A stretch of 21,357 bases of DNA from Chloroflexi bacterium RBG_16_57_11 (GCA_001795165.1 MGNS01000127.1:3856-25212); one strand, 5' to 3'. Numbered from the stretch's first letter, positions 1 through 7,165 are shown. Made by a program: numbers and translations. Notes: a model not told the origin generated them from the sequence alone.

Positions 1-122
1 CCCGTCTCATCGCGCACTTCCCTCACCGCCGCTTCCGCCGTACCTTCGCCGTATTCCACCATCCCCGCTGGCAGCCCCGGACCCGCCGCGCCGCACACAG
101 CGGGCTGAGCCGGGACCACCAT
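1..122 (-). CDS. Nudix hydrolase, partial (C-terminus beyond the left edge; N-terminus short)
   Basis: Reading leftward from an ATG at 122, the frame contains a near-perfect Nudix box: Gly20, Glu26, then R-E-V-R-D-E-T-G, matching GX5EX7REUXEEXGU with one Glu replaced by Asp. Nudix enzymes cleave nucleoside diphosphates linked to another moiety, and the box holds the metal-binding glutamates. The rest of the protein is off the window. Only about 19 residues precede the box, where the family normally has 30 or more with two beta strands. The frame is open back only to a TAA at 174-176, and the best alternative start is a TTG at 132-134. No convincing Shine-Dalgarno was seen. It may therefore be a 5'-truncated remnant. 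It is divergent from the regulator at 303, and its open frame runs into that gene's -35 box. The family call is secure; whether the gene is intact is not. Confidence 0.5.
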   Translation of the reverse strand, partial: MVVPAQPAVCGAAGPGLPAGMVEYGEGTAEAAVREVRDET

Positions 123-169
123 ACATAGTGGCAAAAACCTAAAAAGCTGGTCCTGCAATGAAAGTGTTA

Positions 170-198
170 TTGCTTATCTTCCTAATTTTTTGTACAAT
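170..198 (+). promoter_or_regulatory. Predicted sigma-70-type promoter of the LuxR regulator gene
   Basis: TTGCTT (170-175), a 17-bp spacer, then TACAAT (193-198). Both hexamers are close to consensus and the spacing is optimal. Initiation is expected near 205, giving a leader of about 98 nt that contains the inverted repeat at 212-283. No experimental support is available. Confidence 0.6.
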
Positions 199-211
199 AA
201 GATTAGAGTTG

Positions 212-283
212 CTCGGTTGGATACTTTGAACCTGACCGAACTCTTCTAAAGGCAAAATCCTGATCGGAATCTATCCAACCGAG
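212..283 (+). promoter_or_regulatory. 12-bp perfect inverted repeat in the regulator leader
   Basis: CTCGGTTGGATA at 212-223 is the exact reverse complement of TATCCAACCGAG at 272-283, with 48 bp between the arms. The left arm begins about 7 nt after the predicted transcription start, and the right arm ends 7 nt before the ribosome-binding site at 291-295. It could be a two-site operator for autoregulation (centre-to-centre distance 60 bp), or an mRNA stem that sets access to the ribosome-binding site. The sequence alone does not decide between these. Confidence 0.6.
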
Positions 284-302
284 GACTCAAAGAGGTAATC
301 AG

Positions 303-3107
303 ATGTCACGCGTAGGACCGGTTGTAGATGCAATGGATGGGGAAGAACTTGTCAACCTGTCTCCACTGGAGCAGAGCGAACCATTGCTAAGGACCAAGCT
401 GCTTATCCCGCCCCTTCGCCTCAATCGTGTGAGCCGTCCTCGCCTGATTGAGCGGATCAACAACGGCTTAGACAAACCGCTTATCCTGATCTCGGCGCCA
501 GCCGGTTATGGCAAAACCACTCTTGTGAGCAGCTGGCTCCACGAAACGGAAATACCATCGGCCTGGATTTTGTTGGATGAACAGGATAATGATCCCATTC
601 GCTTCCTTCAAAATTTGATCGAAGCTATAAACAAAATCAGCCCTGCCATAGAATCTGGCCTGAAAAGCCCGCTACAGGGAATGGGGCCGGCGCCGTACGA
701 CGCTTTGTTGCACATCTTTTATAATGAAATTACCAGTCGGTCTGCCCCTTTCATTCTCGTCCTGGATGATTTTCATGTTATCCATTCACAACACATTTTG
801 GATCTGCTCGCGTTATTGCTCGAGCATATGCCGCCTCAGATGCACCTGGTATTGCTCACGCGGACCGACCCGTCTCTGCCGCTTTCCCGGCTGCGCGCCC
901 GAAACCAGCTGGCAGAAATCCGGGCTGAACAGCTGCGTTTTTCGAATAAGGAAATCGCCATCTTTCTTAACGAAGTGATGGGCTTGAGGCTGACTGCCAA
1001 TGATATCGCCGCGATGGAGGCGCGAACTGAGGGGTGGATTGCAGGCTTACAGTTGGCTGCCCTTTCGATGCTGAACAGTAAAGACATCCATGGCTTCGTC
1101 TCGGCGTTTACCGGCAGCCATTACTACATCATGGATTACCTGATGGAGGAAGTGTTAAAACATCAGCCCGAAAGAATAGGCTTGTTTTTGTTAAAGACCT
1201 CCATCCTGACCAGTATGTGCGCTTCACTGTGCGAGGCTGTCGTCGGTATGGAAGGGTTAGGGCCTGACAGAGGACAGTCCGTATTAGAGATTTTAGAACA
1301 GAAGAATCTGTTCGTAACCCCGCTGGATGATAGGCGACAATGGTATCGCTATCACCCGCTTTTCGCTGACGTGCTCAATATACGCCTGGAGCACCTGTTT
1401 CCCCAGCAGCTACCCGAGCTACACCGCCGCGCTTCCCATTGGTACGAGCAAAATTCCATGATCCATGAGGCCATTCAATATGCAATGATGGCACAAGATC
1501 AAGCTCATGCCGCTCAGCTGGTCGAGCAGTACGGGTGCTCTCTCCTCATGAGCGGCGAGGGCTTTACGCTTCTGAAGTGGGTGGAAGCTGTCGAGTCTTA
1601 TGCGCAGACGCATCCTTGGCTGGCAATTCTAAAGGCCTGGGCGCTCGCTCGCACCGGATACGAGGATCAGGTCGATCCCAGCCTTCGGACGGCCGAAAGG
1701 CTGATTTCTTCACTCGAAACTTCCCTTCAACCGACCATCGAAGGGAAGATTATGCTGGGAAGCATCGCCGCAGCTCGGGCTTATTTGTCAAACTCACGGG
1801 GCGAGGCTGATCTCGCCAAAAATTACGCGCAAGGGGCGCTGAAATATTTACCGGATAGCAACGCTTTCTCTTGTAGTTTGCGCAGTGTGGCTACTTCTAT
1901 TCTTGGAGATGCCAGTTGGATGACCGGTGATCTTGAGAATGCCAAACAGGCTTATCGTGAAGCCGTAAAGATCAGCCAAACAGCCGGTAATATTTATATG
2001 ACCATCATTGCGAACTCAAACCTTGCCGACGTCCTCATGGAACAAGGAGCGCTTCATCAGGCTGCCCGGTTATACCTTGAGGTCTTACAGGTTGCGACCC
2101 GTCCGGATGGGCAAATGCTGCCAAACGCCGACCGCTTGTATGCGGGCTTGAGTGAGATATCTTACGAATGGAACCAGCTGGATGATGCAGATCGATATGT
2201 CCATAAATGCATCGAGCTTTGCCGGCAGTGGGGAAATTCCAACCTGCTGGCGAAATGCTACATTATATTGGCACGTTTGGAGCGAGCAAGGTGCAATCTG
2301 GACAAAGCCCAGGCGGCGATGCATGCAGCGGAACAAATGGCAAGCGAGGCTCGCCTTCCTGCCAGACAGTCCAAATGGGTGGAAATAAATGCAGCACGGT
2401 GGTGGCTCACCGAAGGTGACCTTGAGAGAACCGCTCATTTTCTTCAGCAGTCACAGGTTACGATTGACTGCATCACGCGTGTCGCCGCCCCACGTGAGGC
2501 CACTACCTTTGAAGTCGACCACCCATATCTGAGAGGATCAGAATACCTCCTGCTGCTCCGCTTGCTACTGGCACAAGGCGATTATGAGGCTGCCTTTTCG
2601 CTATCCGAGCGATTGCTTCCGTTGGCAACAGCGGCGAAACGGATAGGACGGGTCATCGAGATACTGGTACTCCAGGCACTTGCCTTGCAGGGAAAGAAGG
2701 AAATGGCAGAAGCCTCGTCGGTTCTGGCAAGAGCTCTCTCGCTCGCACAACCAGAAGGCTACGTCCGAATATTCCTGGATGAGGGGGACTCTCTGGTTAA
2801 GTTCCTTTACCTGGCAAAATCCCAACGGCTCAGCCAAGGGTGTGCTTCAGAGCTGCAATCAATGCTGGGTGGGGTCACAAGAACGGACCAGCCTTCTGCT
2901 CAACACCTGATCGAGCCGCTCACCGCCCGCGAGTTGGAAATATTGAGGCTGATCGAATCTGGAGACACCAACCAGGACATAGCCGACCGGCTGGTAATTT
3001 CTATACCCACGGTGAAGCGGCATATCAGTAATATCAATGCCAAGCTGGGAGCCAAGAACCGAACGCAGGCGGTATCCTTGGGTCGAGAGCTAGGCCTCCT
3101 GGTATAA
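303..3107 (+). CDS. LuxR family ATP-dependent transcriptional regulator (LAL/MalT type)
   Basis: A 934-residue protein with the size and order of MalT-like STAND regulators. A P-loop, APAGYGKTT, lies at about 65-73. A Walker B-like motif, ILVLDDFH, lies at about 151-158. A long helical TPR-like sensor region follows (about 380-860). The LuxR-type helix-turn-helix is at about 873-934, with LTARELEIL, the recognition segment TVKRHISNI and a typical NRTQAV end. By family knowledge such proteins bind ATP, oligomerise on an inducer and activate transcription, often from direct-repeat sites. The start is the ATG at 303, with AGAGG at 291-295 spaced 7 nt. A hairpin terminator follows at 3135. The inducer cannot be told from the sequence. 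The likely target is the neighbouring set of genes headed by three direct repeats at 3188-3223. The function class is sure; the target is inferred. Confidence 0.93.
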   Translation: MSRVGPVVDAMDGEELVNLSPLEQSEPLLRTKLLIPPLRLNRVSRPRLIERINNGLDKPLILISAPAGYGKTTLVSSWLHETEIPSAWILLDEQDNDPIRFLQNLIEAINKISPAIESGLKSPLQGMGPAPYDALLHIFYNEITSRSAPFILVLDDFHVIHSQHILDLLALLLEHMPPQMHLVLLTRTDPSLPLSRLRARNQLAEIRAEQLRFSNKEIAIFLNEVMGLRLTANDIAAMEARTEGWIAGLQLAALSMLNSKDIHGFVSAFTGSHYYIMDYLMEEVLKHQPERIGLFLLKTSILTSMCASLCEAVVGMEGLGPDRGQSVLEILEQKNLFVTPLDDRRQWYRYHPLFADVLNIRLEHLFPQQLPELHRRASHWYEQNSMIHEAIQYAMMAQDQAHAAQLVEQYGCSLLMSGEGFTLLKWVEAVESYAQTHPWLAILKAWALARTGYEDQVDPSLRTAERLISSLETSLQPTIEGKIMLGSIAAARAYLSNSRGEADLAKNYAQGALKYLPDSNAFSCSLRSVATSILGDASWMTGDLENAKQAYREAVKISQTAGNIYMTIIANSNLADVLMEQGALHQAARLYLEVLQVATRPDGQMLPNADRLYAGLSEISYEWNQLDDADRYVHKCIELCRQWGNSNLLAKCYIILARLERARCNLDKAQAAMHAAEQMASEARLPARQSKWVEINAARWWLTEGDLERTAHFLQQSQVTIDCITRVAAPREATTFEVDHPYLRGSEYLLLLRLLLAQGDYEAAFSLSERLLPLATAAKRIGRVIEILVLQALALQGKKEMAEASSVLARALSLAQPEGYVRIFLDEGDSLVKFLYLAKSQRLSQGCASELQSMLGGVTRTDQPSAQHLIEPLTARELEILRLIESGDTNQDIADRLVISIPTVKRHISNINAKLGAKNRTQAVSLGRELGLLV

Positions 3108-3134
3108 ATCTCAAACGACGTCGTACGCCTGAGC

Positions 3135-3169
3135 AACCGGCAGTGAATGTCCTTTCACCGCCGGTTTTT
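3135..3169 (+). terminator. Rho-independent terminator after the LuxR regulator
   Basis: AACCGGC (3135-3141) pairs with GCCGGTT (3160-3166), and GTGAA (3143-3147) with TTCAC (3154-3158), leaving one mismatch and a loop of about 6 nt. Five T residues run to 3169. This separates the regulator from the cassette starting at 3272. Confidence 0.85.
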
Positions 3170-3187
3170 CAATTCGATTTCCAGGAA

Positions 3188-3223
3188 TACAACCCTTAGT
3201 ACAACCCTGATTACAACTTTAGA
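3188..3223 (+). promoter_or_regulatory. Three tandem 12-bp direct repeats (TACAAC boxes), predicted activator site
   Basis: TACAAC starts at 3188, 3200 and 3212, exactly 12 bp apart. The first two units share TACAACCCT and the third reads TACAACTTT. The array sits between the terminator of the LuxR regulator and the first gene of the membrane cassette (ATG at 3272), where an activator would bind. MalT-type regulators are known to use directly repeated boxes, so the adjacent regulator is the natural candidate. A possible -10, TAGAAT, is at 3249-3254 with no good -35, which fits an activator-dependent promoter. Binding is inferred only from position and periodicity. Confidence 0.55.
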
Positions 3224-3271
3224 ACGATGATTATTCCAGCGAAAGCTGTAGAATGATCTATAGGAGCAACA

Positions 3272-3565
3272 ATGACAATCTTCCAGGACAGGAACGAATT
3301 AGAGAGCAATTCCCCAGTTTCGGTGGAGGGGAACGATCTATCCCTCGCCGGTGGAGCAAGGTCTTTCGAAATCCATGTCAGAGGCCATCTCAATAGCAAG
3401 TGGTCAGATTGGCTGGGAGGCCTGGAGATGAAGTTGTTGGATGGTGGAGAGATGGTCCTTTGTGGACCCATTGTCGATCAGGCTGCCCTGATCGGAGTTT
3501 TGAATAAACTGAACCGTCTAAACCTGACATTAATTTCCGTGAATGAAGTGAAAGAGGAAGATTGA
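3272..3565 (+). CDS. Conserved hypothetical small protein (97 aa)
   Basis: A small soluble protein without a signal peptide or membrane segment. The ATG at 3272 is preceded by AGGAG (3262-3266). After a variable N-terminus of about 30 residues comes a compact beta-alpha-looking core: EIHVRGHL (about 33-40), W-x-x-W-L-G-G-L-E-M, then a short turn, GPIVDQAALIGVLNKL (about 65-80), and a final strand LTLISVNEV. From memory, proteins with this EIxVxGxL...GPVxDQAALxGLLxK...SVN pattern recur in Chloroflexota and Actinobacteria beside small membrane proteins and regulators, but I know of no assigned function. It is the first gene after the direct repeats, and its TGA lies 11 nt before the next start, so it is probably co-transcribed with the two membrane proteins that follow. 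Confidence 0.75.
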   Translation: MTIFQDRNELESNSPVSVEGNDLSLAGGARSFEIHVRGHLNSKWSDWLGGLEMKLLDGGEMVLCGPIVDQAALIGVLNKLNRLNLTLISVNEVKEED

Positions 3566-3576
3566 TCGGAGGCAAA

Positions 3577-3918
3577 ATGAAAAGCATACAAACACAAAAC
3601 AGCAATTTCGAGGTGATTGCGTGGGGCGCCATATTTATCTGGTGGGGCATAACGGAGTTGTTCAAGTTTCTACCCCTTGGTTTCGGAGCCATTGGCGTCG
3701 GACTGATCTTACTTGGCATGAACACGGCACGATCGTTAAACGGCAGCCCTACCAGCGGATTTTCTATAACGCTTGGCGTCCTGGCGCTCGTTTGGGGCGG
3801 GCTCGAGCTGGCAGGGTCCATTCTGAGCTTGCCGTTCGAGTTGCCGGTTTTCGCCATCCTGTTGATCACGCTGGGTGCATTGATACTCGGGCGTGAGGTC
3901 TTTCGAATCAAAAACTAG
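3577..3918 (+). CDS. Small four-TM membrane protein, function unknown
   Basis: I chose the ATG at 3577 because GGAGG lies at 3568-3572. An upstream in-frame TTG (3562) overlaps the previous stop and has no ribosome-binding site. The 113-residue product is very hydrophobic, with four predicted membrane segments at about 11-27, 31-50, 61-82 and 86-105 and short Gly-rich turns. It has few charged residues until the C-terminal GREVFRIKN. The segments look like two similar hairpins, reminiscent of the LiaF-type or other small bacterial membrane domains of unknown role, but I do not recognise a family. It follows the 97-aa gene by 11 nt and precedes the next membrane gene by 14 nt, so the three form a likely operon. 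Confidence 0.7.
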   Translation: MKSIQTQNSNFEVIAWGAIFIWWGITELFKFLPLGFGAIGVGLILLGMNTARSLNGSPTSGFSITLGVLALVWGGLELAGSILSLPFELPVFAILLITLGALILGREVFRIKN

Positions 3919-3932
3919 TGAAGGAGTTTTCC

Positions 3933-4403
3933 ATGGAAAGGATCTATGCAAATACAGTCGTAGGCAGGAAGAACATTGGTTTCGGAATTGCGCTGTTCAT
4001 CCTCCTCGGTGTCGCAGTAGGGGTTCCACTGACCATCGATTTATTCGGTGGATCGATCCTCAGCCAAGAACAATACCAGACCTGGAAAGTCATTCATGCG
4101 TATGGTGTCTTCCTGGCTTTCATCAATTATTTCTTTGGCCTGTGCATCGACCGGTTGAGCCTAACAAGATCACAGAAGGAAATCTCAAGCTGGTCATTTC
4201 TGCTGGCAGGGATAATTGGCGGCCTGGTCCGGATGATCCTGGTCCTCACCTCAACCTTCAATGAATTCGGGATCTATGCTTCCCTCAGCGAGTCGGCCTG
4301 CTTCATCGTTGGAACGCTGATCTTCGTAAGCGGTCAGGTAAAGGATCGATCGGCCCTGGAGCCGAAACAGGCTGCGTCGGTGGTTTATCCACACGCCAAA
4401 TAA
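3933..4403 (+). CDS. Four-TM membrane protein, possible hydroxylaminobenzene-mutase/SOI-like fold
   Basis: The start is the ATG at 3933, set by AAGGAG at 3921-3926. An in-frame GTG at 3918 overlaps the previous stop and is unlikely. The 156-residue protein has four predicted membrane helices at about 14-38, 52-74, 86-108 and 114-134, then a charged cytoplasmic tail. Helix two begins with an H55-A-Y-G motif and ends with FFGLCIDR. The size, the four-helix layout and a His at the top of helix two recall the small membrane isomerase group that includes hydroxylaminobenzene mutase and styrene oxide isomerase. This is only a resemblance, and no database comparison was possible. Its neighbours (an ICMT-like methyltransferase and a quinone reductase downstream) would suit membrane-linked redox or aromatic chemistry. 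Confidence 0.65.
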   Translation: MERIYANTVVGRKNIGFGIALFILLGVAVGVPLTIDLFGGSILSQEQYQTWKVIHAYGVFLAFINYFFGLCIDRLSLTRSQKEISSWSFLLAGIIGGLVRMILVLTSTFNEFGIYASLSESACFIVGTLIFVSGQVKDRSALEPKQAASVVYPHAK

Positions 4404-4482
4404 CCCGGCGGTGTCTTTCATCGGCTCATCGCAAATCAATCGTTGCTCCAGACCGCCAGGGTGCTGATATAAGGAGAGTGAG

Positions 4483-5100
4483 ATGCATTTTCTTGGTTAC
4501 ACGGCACTTGGAATCACCATCCTTGTGCTATTGGGTTTCCTCGTTCTTGTCAAGCGACTGGCTACTGGTTCTCTGGTCGAGTACAAACCAACGGGCAACC
4601 TTTGGGTCCGATTGACCAATAATTTCAACCTGTTCTTCTTATTGGTTCTGAATCCAGGAGTTGCGATCTTGCTGATCGCCGGGTACTCTGAGACGATTGA
4701 TCCTACCCATCTGCCAATCGATGGGCCGCAGCTTGTTACAGGTTTGGAGATCACAGGTTTAGCTCTGTACGTCGCGGGATGCTTGCTAATGGCCTGGGCG
4801 CTGCTCAGGTTGCGAGGCAACTATCAGTTAGGGGGAAGCGCCCCCCGAGACGTAGATGAGATGGTTATCGTTGGACCCTACCGGTTCATCAGGCACCCAA
4901 TGTACACAGCAGTTTTATGTATCTCCTTGGGGCTTGCATGCCTGATCCAATCATTGGCCTTCTTTTCCGTGTTTTGCATCTATCTCGCGCTGATCCTCGT
5001 TCTCATCCCCATTGAGGAAGCCGGATTGCAGCAGGCTTACCAAGATCGCTACATCACGTATCGGAAGAAAGTGAAAAAATTGGTCCCCTATCTATATTGA
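4483..5100 (+). CDS. Isoprenylcysteine carboxyl methyltransferase (ICMT)-like membrane methyltransferase
   Basis: A 205-residue protein with a start at ATG 4483 preceded by AAGGAG. It has about five predicted membrane helices (6-23, 46-67, 87-110, 141-157, 159-177). The diagnostic C-terminal block of the ICMT/PEMT superfamily is present: GPYRFIRHPMY at 131-141, then IPIEEAGL at 176-182, then a YxxYRKKVKKLVPYLY tail. In the family these conserved Arg-His-Pro and Glu-Glu residues form the AdoMet pocket, and the enzymes methylate lipophilic or membrane-buried acceptors. Bacteria lack prenylated CaaX proteins of the eukaryotic type, so the acceptor here is unknown (a lipid, quinone, isoprenoid acid or thiol are options). 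It lies 79 nt after the membrane gene and may be in the same transcript. Confidence 0.85.
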   Translation: MHFLGYTALGITILVLLGFLVLVKRLATGSLVEYKPTGNLWVRLTNNFNLFFLLVLNPGVAILLIAGYSETIDPTHLPIDGPQLVTGLEITGLALYVAGCLLMAWALLRLRGNYQLGGSAPRDVDEMVIVGPYRFIRHPMYTAVLCISLGLACLIQSLAFFSVFCIYLALILVLIPIEEAGLQQAYQDRYITYRKKVKKLVPYLY

Positions 5101-5168
5101 CGGCTGATATCCCTTTCTGTCGTTCACACGCCTTCACTGGACGTAAATCACACCCGGAGGATTTTTAG

Positions 5169-5900
5169 ATGAAGATCTTGACAATCTATGCGAACCCCAA
5201 CCCCAAGTCCTTTTGCCACGCGATTCTCGAGCAGTTCACGCAGAGTCTCGAGGAAGCCAGTCATACCAATGAGGTGGTCGACCTTTATGCAATGAAATTT
5301 AACCCCGTTCTGAAAGCGCGGGATTACCCCAACTGGATCGACGAAAAAATCCCTTTGGAAACGCTCAAAAGAATGATCCTGGAGAACAGCGGCGGACCTA
5401 TCCAGCGGTTCGCCCTGGAAAGATGGCTCCGCAACAAAGAAGTCCCGGATATTTTGAAAGCAATCAAAAGGCTAAGACCCAAAGACGTTGTCGAGCAGCA
5501 ACAGAAAGTTGCCCAGGCGCAAGGATTGGCCATCATATCTCCGGTGTGGTTTGTCGGTTTTCCGGCTATTCTGAAAGGCTGGATCGAGCGTGTCTTTACC
5601 TACGGGTTTGCATATTCCTTAACGCCGGAGGGTTGGAAGGGCGACATCCACGGCCGGATCCCGTTATTCAAGCACGAAAAAGCCTTGCTCATCAGCACAA
5701 CCCTTTTCAACGAAGAGGCTTACCAAGCCGGATTACGGGAAGCGATGACAAGGCTGATCGACGATTTTGGATTTCGATATCCGGGTGTGAAAAATGTGGA
5801 ACATGTTTACTTCTATTCTGTCAGTGCGGTCGGTGAGGAAGTCAGGCAAGGCTATTTACAGGAGACTTATCGTTTAGGGAAAGAGTTTTGCTCAGCCTGA
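5169..5900 (+). CDS. Flavodoxin-fold NAD(P)H-dependent (quinone) oxidoreductase
   Basis: The start at ATG 5169 follows a strong GGAGG. The 243-residue protein opens with MKILTIYANPNPKSF, the FMN/FAD-phosphate-binding strand-loop of the NQO1/MdaB/KefF flavoprotein family. The second family signature, SPVWFVGFPAILKGWIERVF, lies at about 124-143, and is followed by FTYGFAYS. The family transfers two electrons from NAD(P)H to quinones and is usually cytoplasmic and dimeric. Between about residues 50 and 110 lies a charged helical insertion (RDYPNWID...KDVVEQQQK) longer than in MdaB-type members. It lies 68 nt after the ICMT-like gene in the same direction and is the last gene before the palindrome at 5982-6026. 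Its exact electron acceptor is not known. Confidence 0.88.
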   Translation: MKILTIYANPNPKSFCHAILEQFTQSLEEASHTNEVVDLYAMKFNPVLKARDYPNWIDEKIPLETLKRMILENSGGPIQRFALERWLRNKEVPDILKAIKRLRPKDVVEQQQKVAQAQGLAIISPVWFVGFPAILKGWIERVFTYGFAYSLTPEGWKGDIHGRIPLFKHEKALLISTTLFNEEAYQAGLREAMTRLIDDFGFRYPGVKNVEHVYFYSVSAVGEEVRQGYLQETYRLGKEFCSA

Positions 5901-5981
5901 TTGGACCCGACCAAGCCGCTCATGCGATGTCCCGACGGCAGACACCTCCGTGCTCAGAGTCTTTCTAGCCTGAGCGCAACA

Positions 5982-6026
5982 GTGCATTGCACAGGCGAAC
6001 TTCGTTCGCACGAAAGTGCAATGCAC
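5982..6026. repeat. Dispersed palindrome, copy A (GTGCATTGCAC ... GTGCAATGCAC)
   Basis: GTGCATTGCAC (5982-5992) is perfectly inverted at 6016-6026. Inside, GCGAAC (5995-6000) pairs with GTTCGC (6004-6009), giving a two-level hairpin. It lies between two convergent genes (quinone reductase and the small coiled-coil protein) and may act as a two-way terminator. Its right flank, AAAGTGCAATGCACCTAC (6013-6030), matches copy B at 7183-7200 in 17 of 18 bases, which marks it as a family of repeats rather than a local accident. Confidence 0.75.
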
Positions 6027-6037
6027 CTACGTTACAA

Positions 6038-6406
6038 CTATTTTGGAAGCTGATTTTCTTGTTCCCCTTTCGTCTTTTCCAGGTCAAGTCTCGCCTTTTC
6101 GAGCTCAATTTCTTTATGCTTTCTCTCCAGCTCGCGATCTTCTTTCTCTCTGGCTTCCTTCCGCCAGGCCAGAATTGTGGTTGAGACAAATCCTACGAAA
6201 GTAACCATCGATGTAATACACGAAGATACGATCGCCACCAGGCCGCCGATGGTTAAGAGGTCAGGATTAGCATCTATCGGCGGATCAGACGCTGTGAGTC
6301 TCAACGAAGGGCCGAAAATAACCATAACGATCACTACACTGATCGACAGGAGAAAGAGCGCCAGGAAAATGTTTCGCGCCTTGGTATAGGGTGACTTGTG
6401 CTCCAT
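6038..6406 (-). CDS. Small membrane protein with C-terminal coiled coil, function unknown
   Basis: The start ATG at 6406 is supported by GAGGTGAG complementary to 6411-6418. An in-frame GTG at 6415 overlaps that site and is rejected. The 122-residue product has two predicted membrane helices (about 13-31 and 51-80) separated by a short acidic, Pro-rich loop (SDPPIDANPD). A highly charged Glu/Lys/Arg helix (about 82-115, REKEDRELERKHKEIELEK) follows, with a coiled-coil look. Topology is probably both termini inside. I recognise no family. It is monocistronic, convergent with the quinone reductase and divergent from the DinB-like gene. Confidence 0.7.
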   Translation of the reverse strand: MEHKSPYTKARNIFLALFLLSISVVIVMVIFGPSLRLTASDPPIDANPDLLTIGGLVAIVSSCITSMVTFVGFVSTTILAWRKEAREKEDRELERKHKEIELEKARLDLEKTKGEQENQLPK

Positions 6407-6529
6407 TGTTCTCACCTCGAGATTTCACAAGATGCAGTCCTCAATATTATAAATCACAAGCAATCGGCCAGTTTAACGGTTGGTCTCTTGTCAGCGCATG
6501 CCATCAGCCCAAAAAAAAGCTGAACTCTC

Positions 6530-6558
6530 TTGCGTTTTCCGAACACATGTGCTACAAA
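6530..6558 (+). promoter_or_regulatory. Predicted promoter of the DinB-like gene
   Basis: TTGCGT (6530-6535), 17 bp, TACAAA (6553-6558). The -10 is preceded by TGC (6550-6552), forming an extended -10. The start would be near 6565, about 60 nt before the ATG at 6627. The rest of the 6407-6626 spacer shows nothing else convincing apart from an A8 run near 6511. Confidence 0.5.
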
Positions 6559-6626
6559 TAGAGCAGGGCCGGTCCTATCCGAGGCGAGGCTCGAGCGGAA
6601 TCCATTACCCTCAGGAGGCTCCAAGC

Positions 6627-7133
6627 ATGCTCCACCCATTGGTAGAACAATTGCGCTTTACCCGCAGCGAATTCCTGCGCGGCATCCAGGGCGTCAAGCA
6701 GGATGAAGCACGCCAGCGCTTTTTGCCGATGAACTGCATCAGCTGGAATGTCGGTCATCTGGCCTGGCAGGAGCAGCGTTATTTTCTCTTCTATGCCCAG
6801 GGACAGATGCCCTTCCCCGAGGTCGATCTGGGCTTTGCCTATGGCGCCCCGGCCAGCACGCCAGCACTCAAAGAAACCCTGGCCGCCTGGCAGGCCATCA
6901 CCCACCTGGCCGACCCCTGGCTGGAGGGCCTGACCTCCGAGGCGCTCCTGCAGAATGTAATCCGGAATGGAAAGCCGACTACTTATATCTACGGAAACCT
7001 GCTACAGCGTATCATCTACCACTACTGGTATCATCTCGGTGAGAACTTGGCCATCCGCCAGCAGCTAGGCCACACCCGACTGCCCCAATTCGTTGGGGAT
7101 ATCGATAACCAGGCACCTTACCACCCTAAGTAG
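6627..7133 (+). CDS. DinB-like metal-dependent four-helix protein
   Basis: The start ATG at 6627 is decided by AGGAGG (6613-6618). Upstream in-frame starts would place the promoter inside the gene. The 168-residue product matches the DinB/YfiT-like putative metalloenzyme fold: an N-terminal helix (LVEQLRFTRSEFLRGI), then NVGHLAWQEQRYF with His44, and a later HYWYHLGEN segment with His132 and His136. These three His are the expected metal ligands. Family members include thiol transferases (bacillithiol, mycothiol or maleylpyruvate isomerase types) and many of unknown role. No thiol cofactor can be assigned here. A bulky aromatic-rich middle (about 50-75) may line the pocket. Downstream, copy B of the palindrome separates it from the C39-like gene. 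Confidence 0.82.
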   Translation: MLHPLVEQLRFTRSEFLRGIQGVKQDEARQRFLPMNCISWNVGHLAWQEQRYFLFYAQGQMPFPEVDLGFAYGAPASTPALKETLAAWQAITHLADPWLEGLTSEALLQNVIRNGKPTTYIYGNLLQRIIYHYWYHLGENLAIRQQLGHTRLPQFVGDIDNQAPYHPK

Positions 7134-7165
7134 CCTGATCTGTACCGATTCGTTTTCCCCCACTC

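Noticed and set aside
4407..4457. GGCGGT ... ACCGCC as a terminator or hairpin before the ICMT-like gene
   Set aside because: Only 6 bp with a 39-nt loop and no T-run; too weak to call.
5952..5975. GCTCAG ... CTGAGC hairpin after the quinone reductase
   Set aside because: A 6-bp stem with a 12-nt loop and no T-run; the stronger palindrome at 5982-6026 is a better transcript end.
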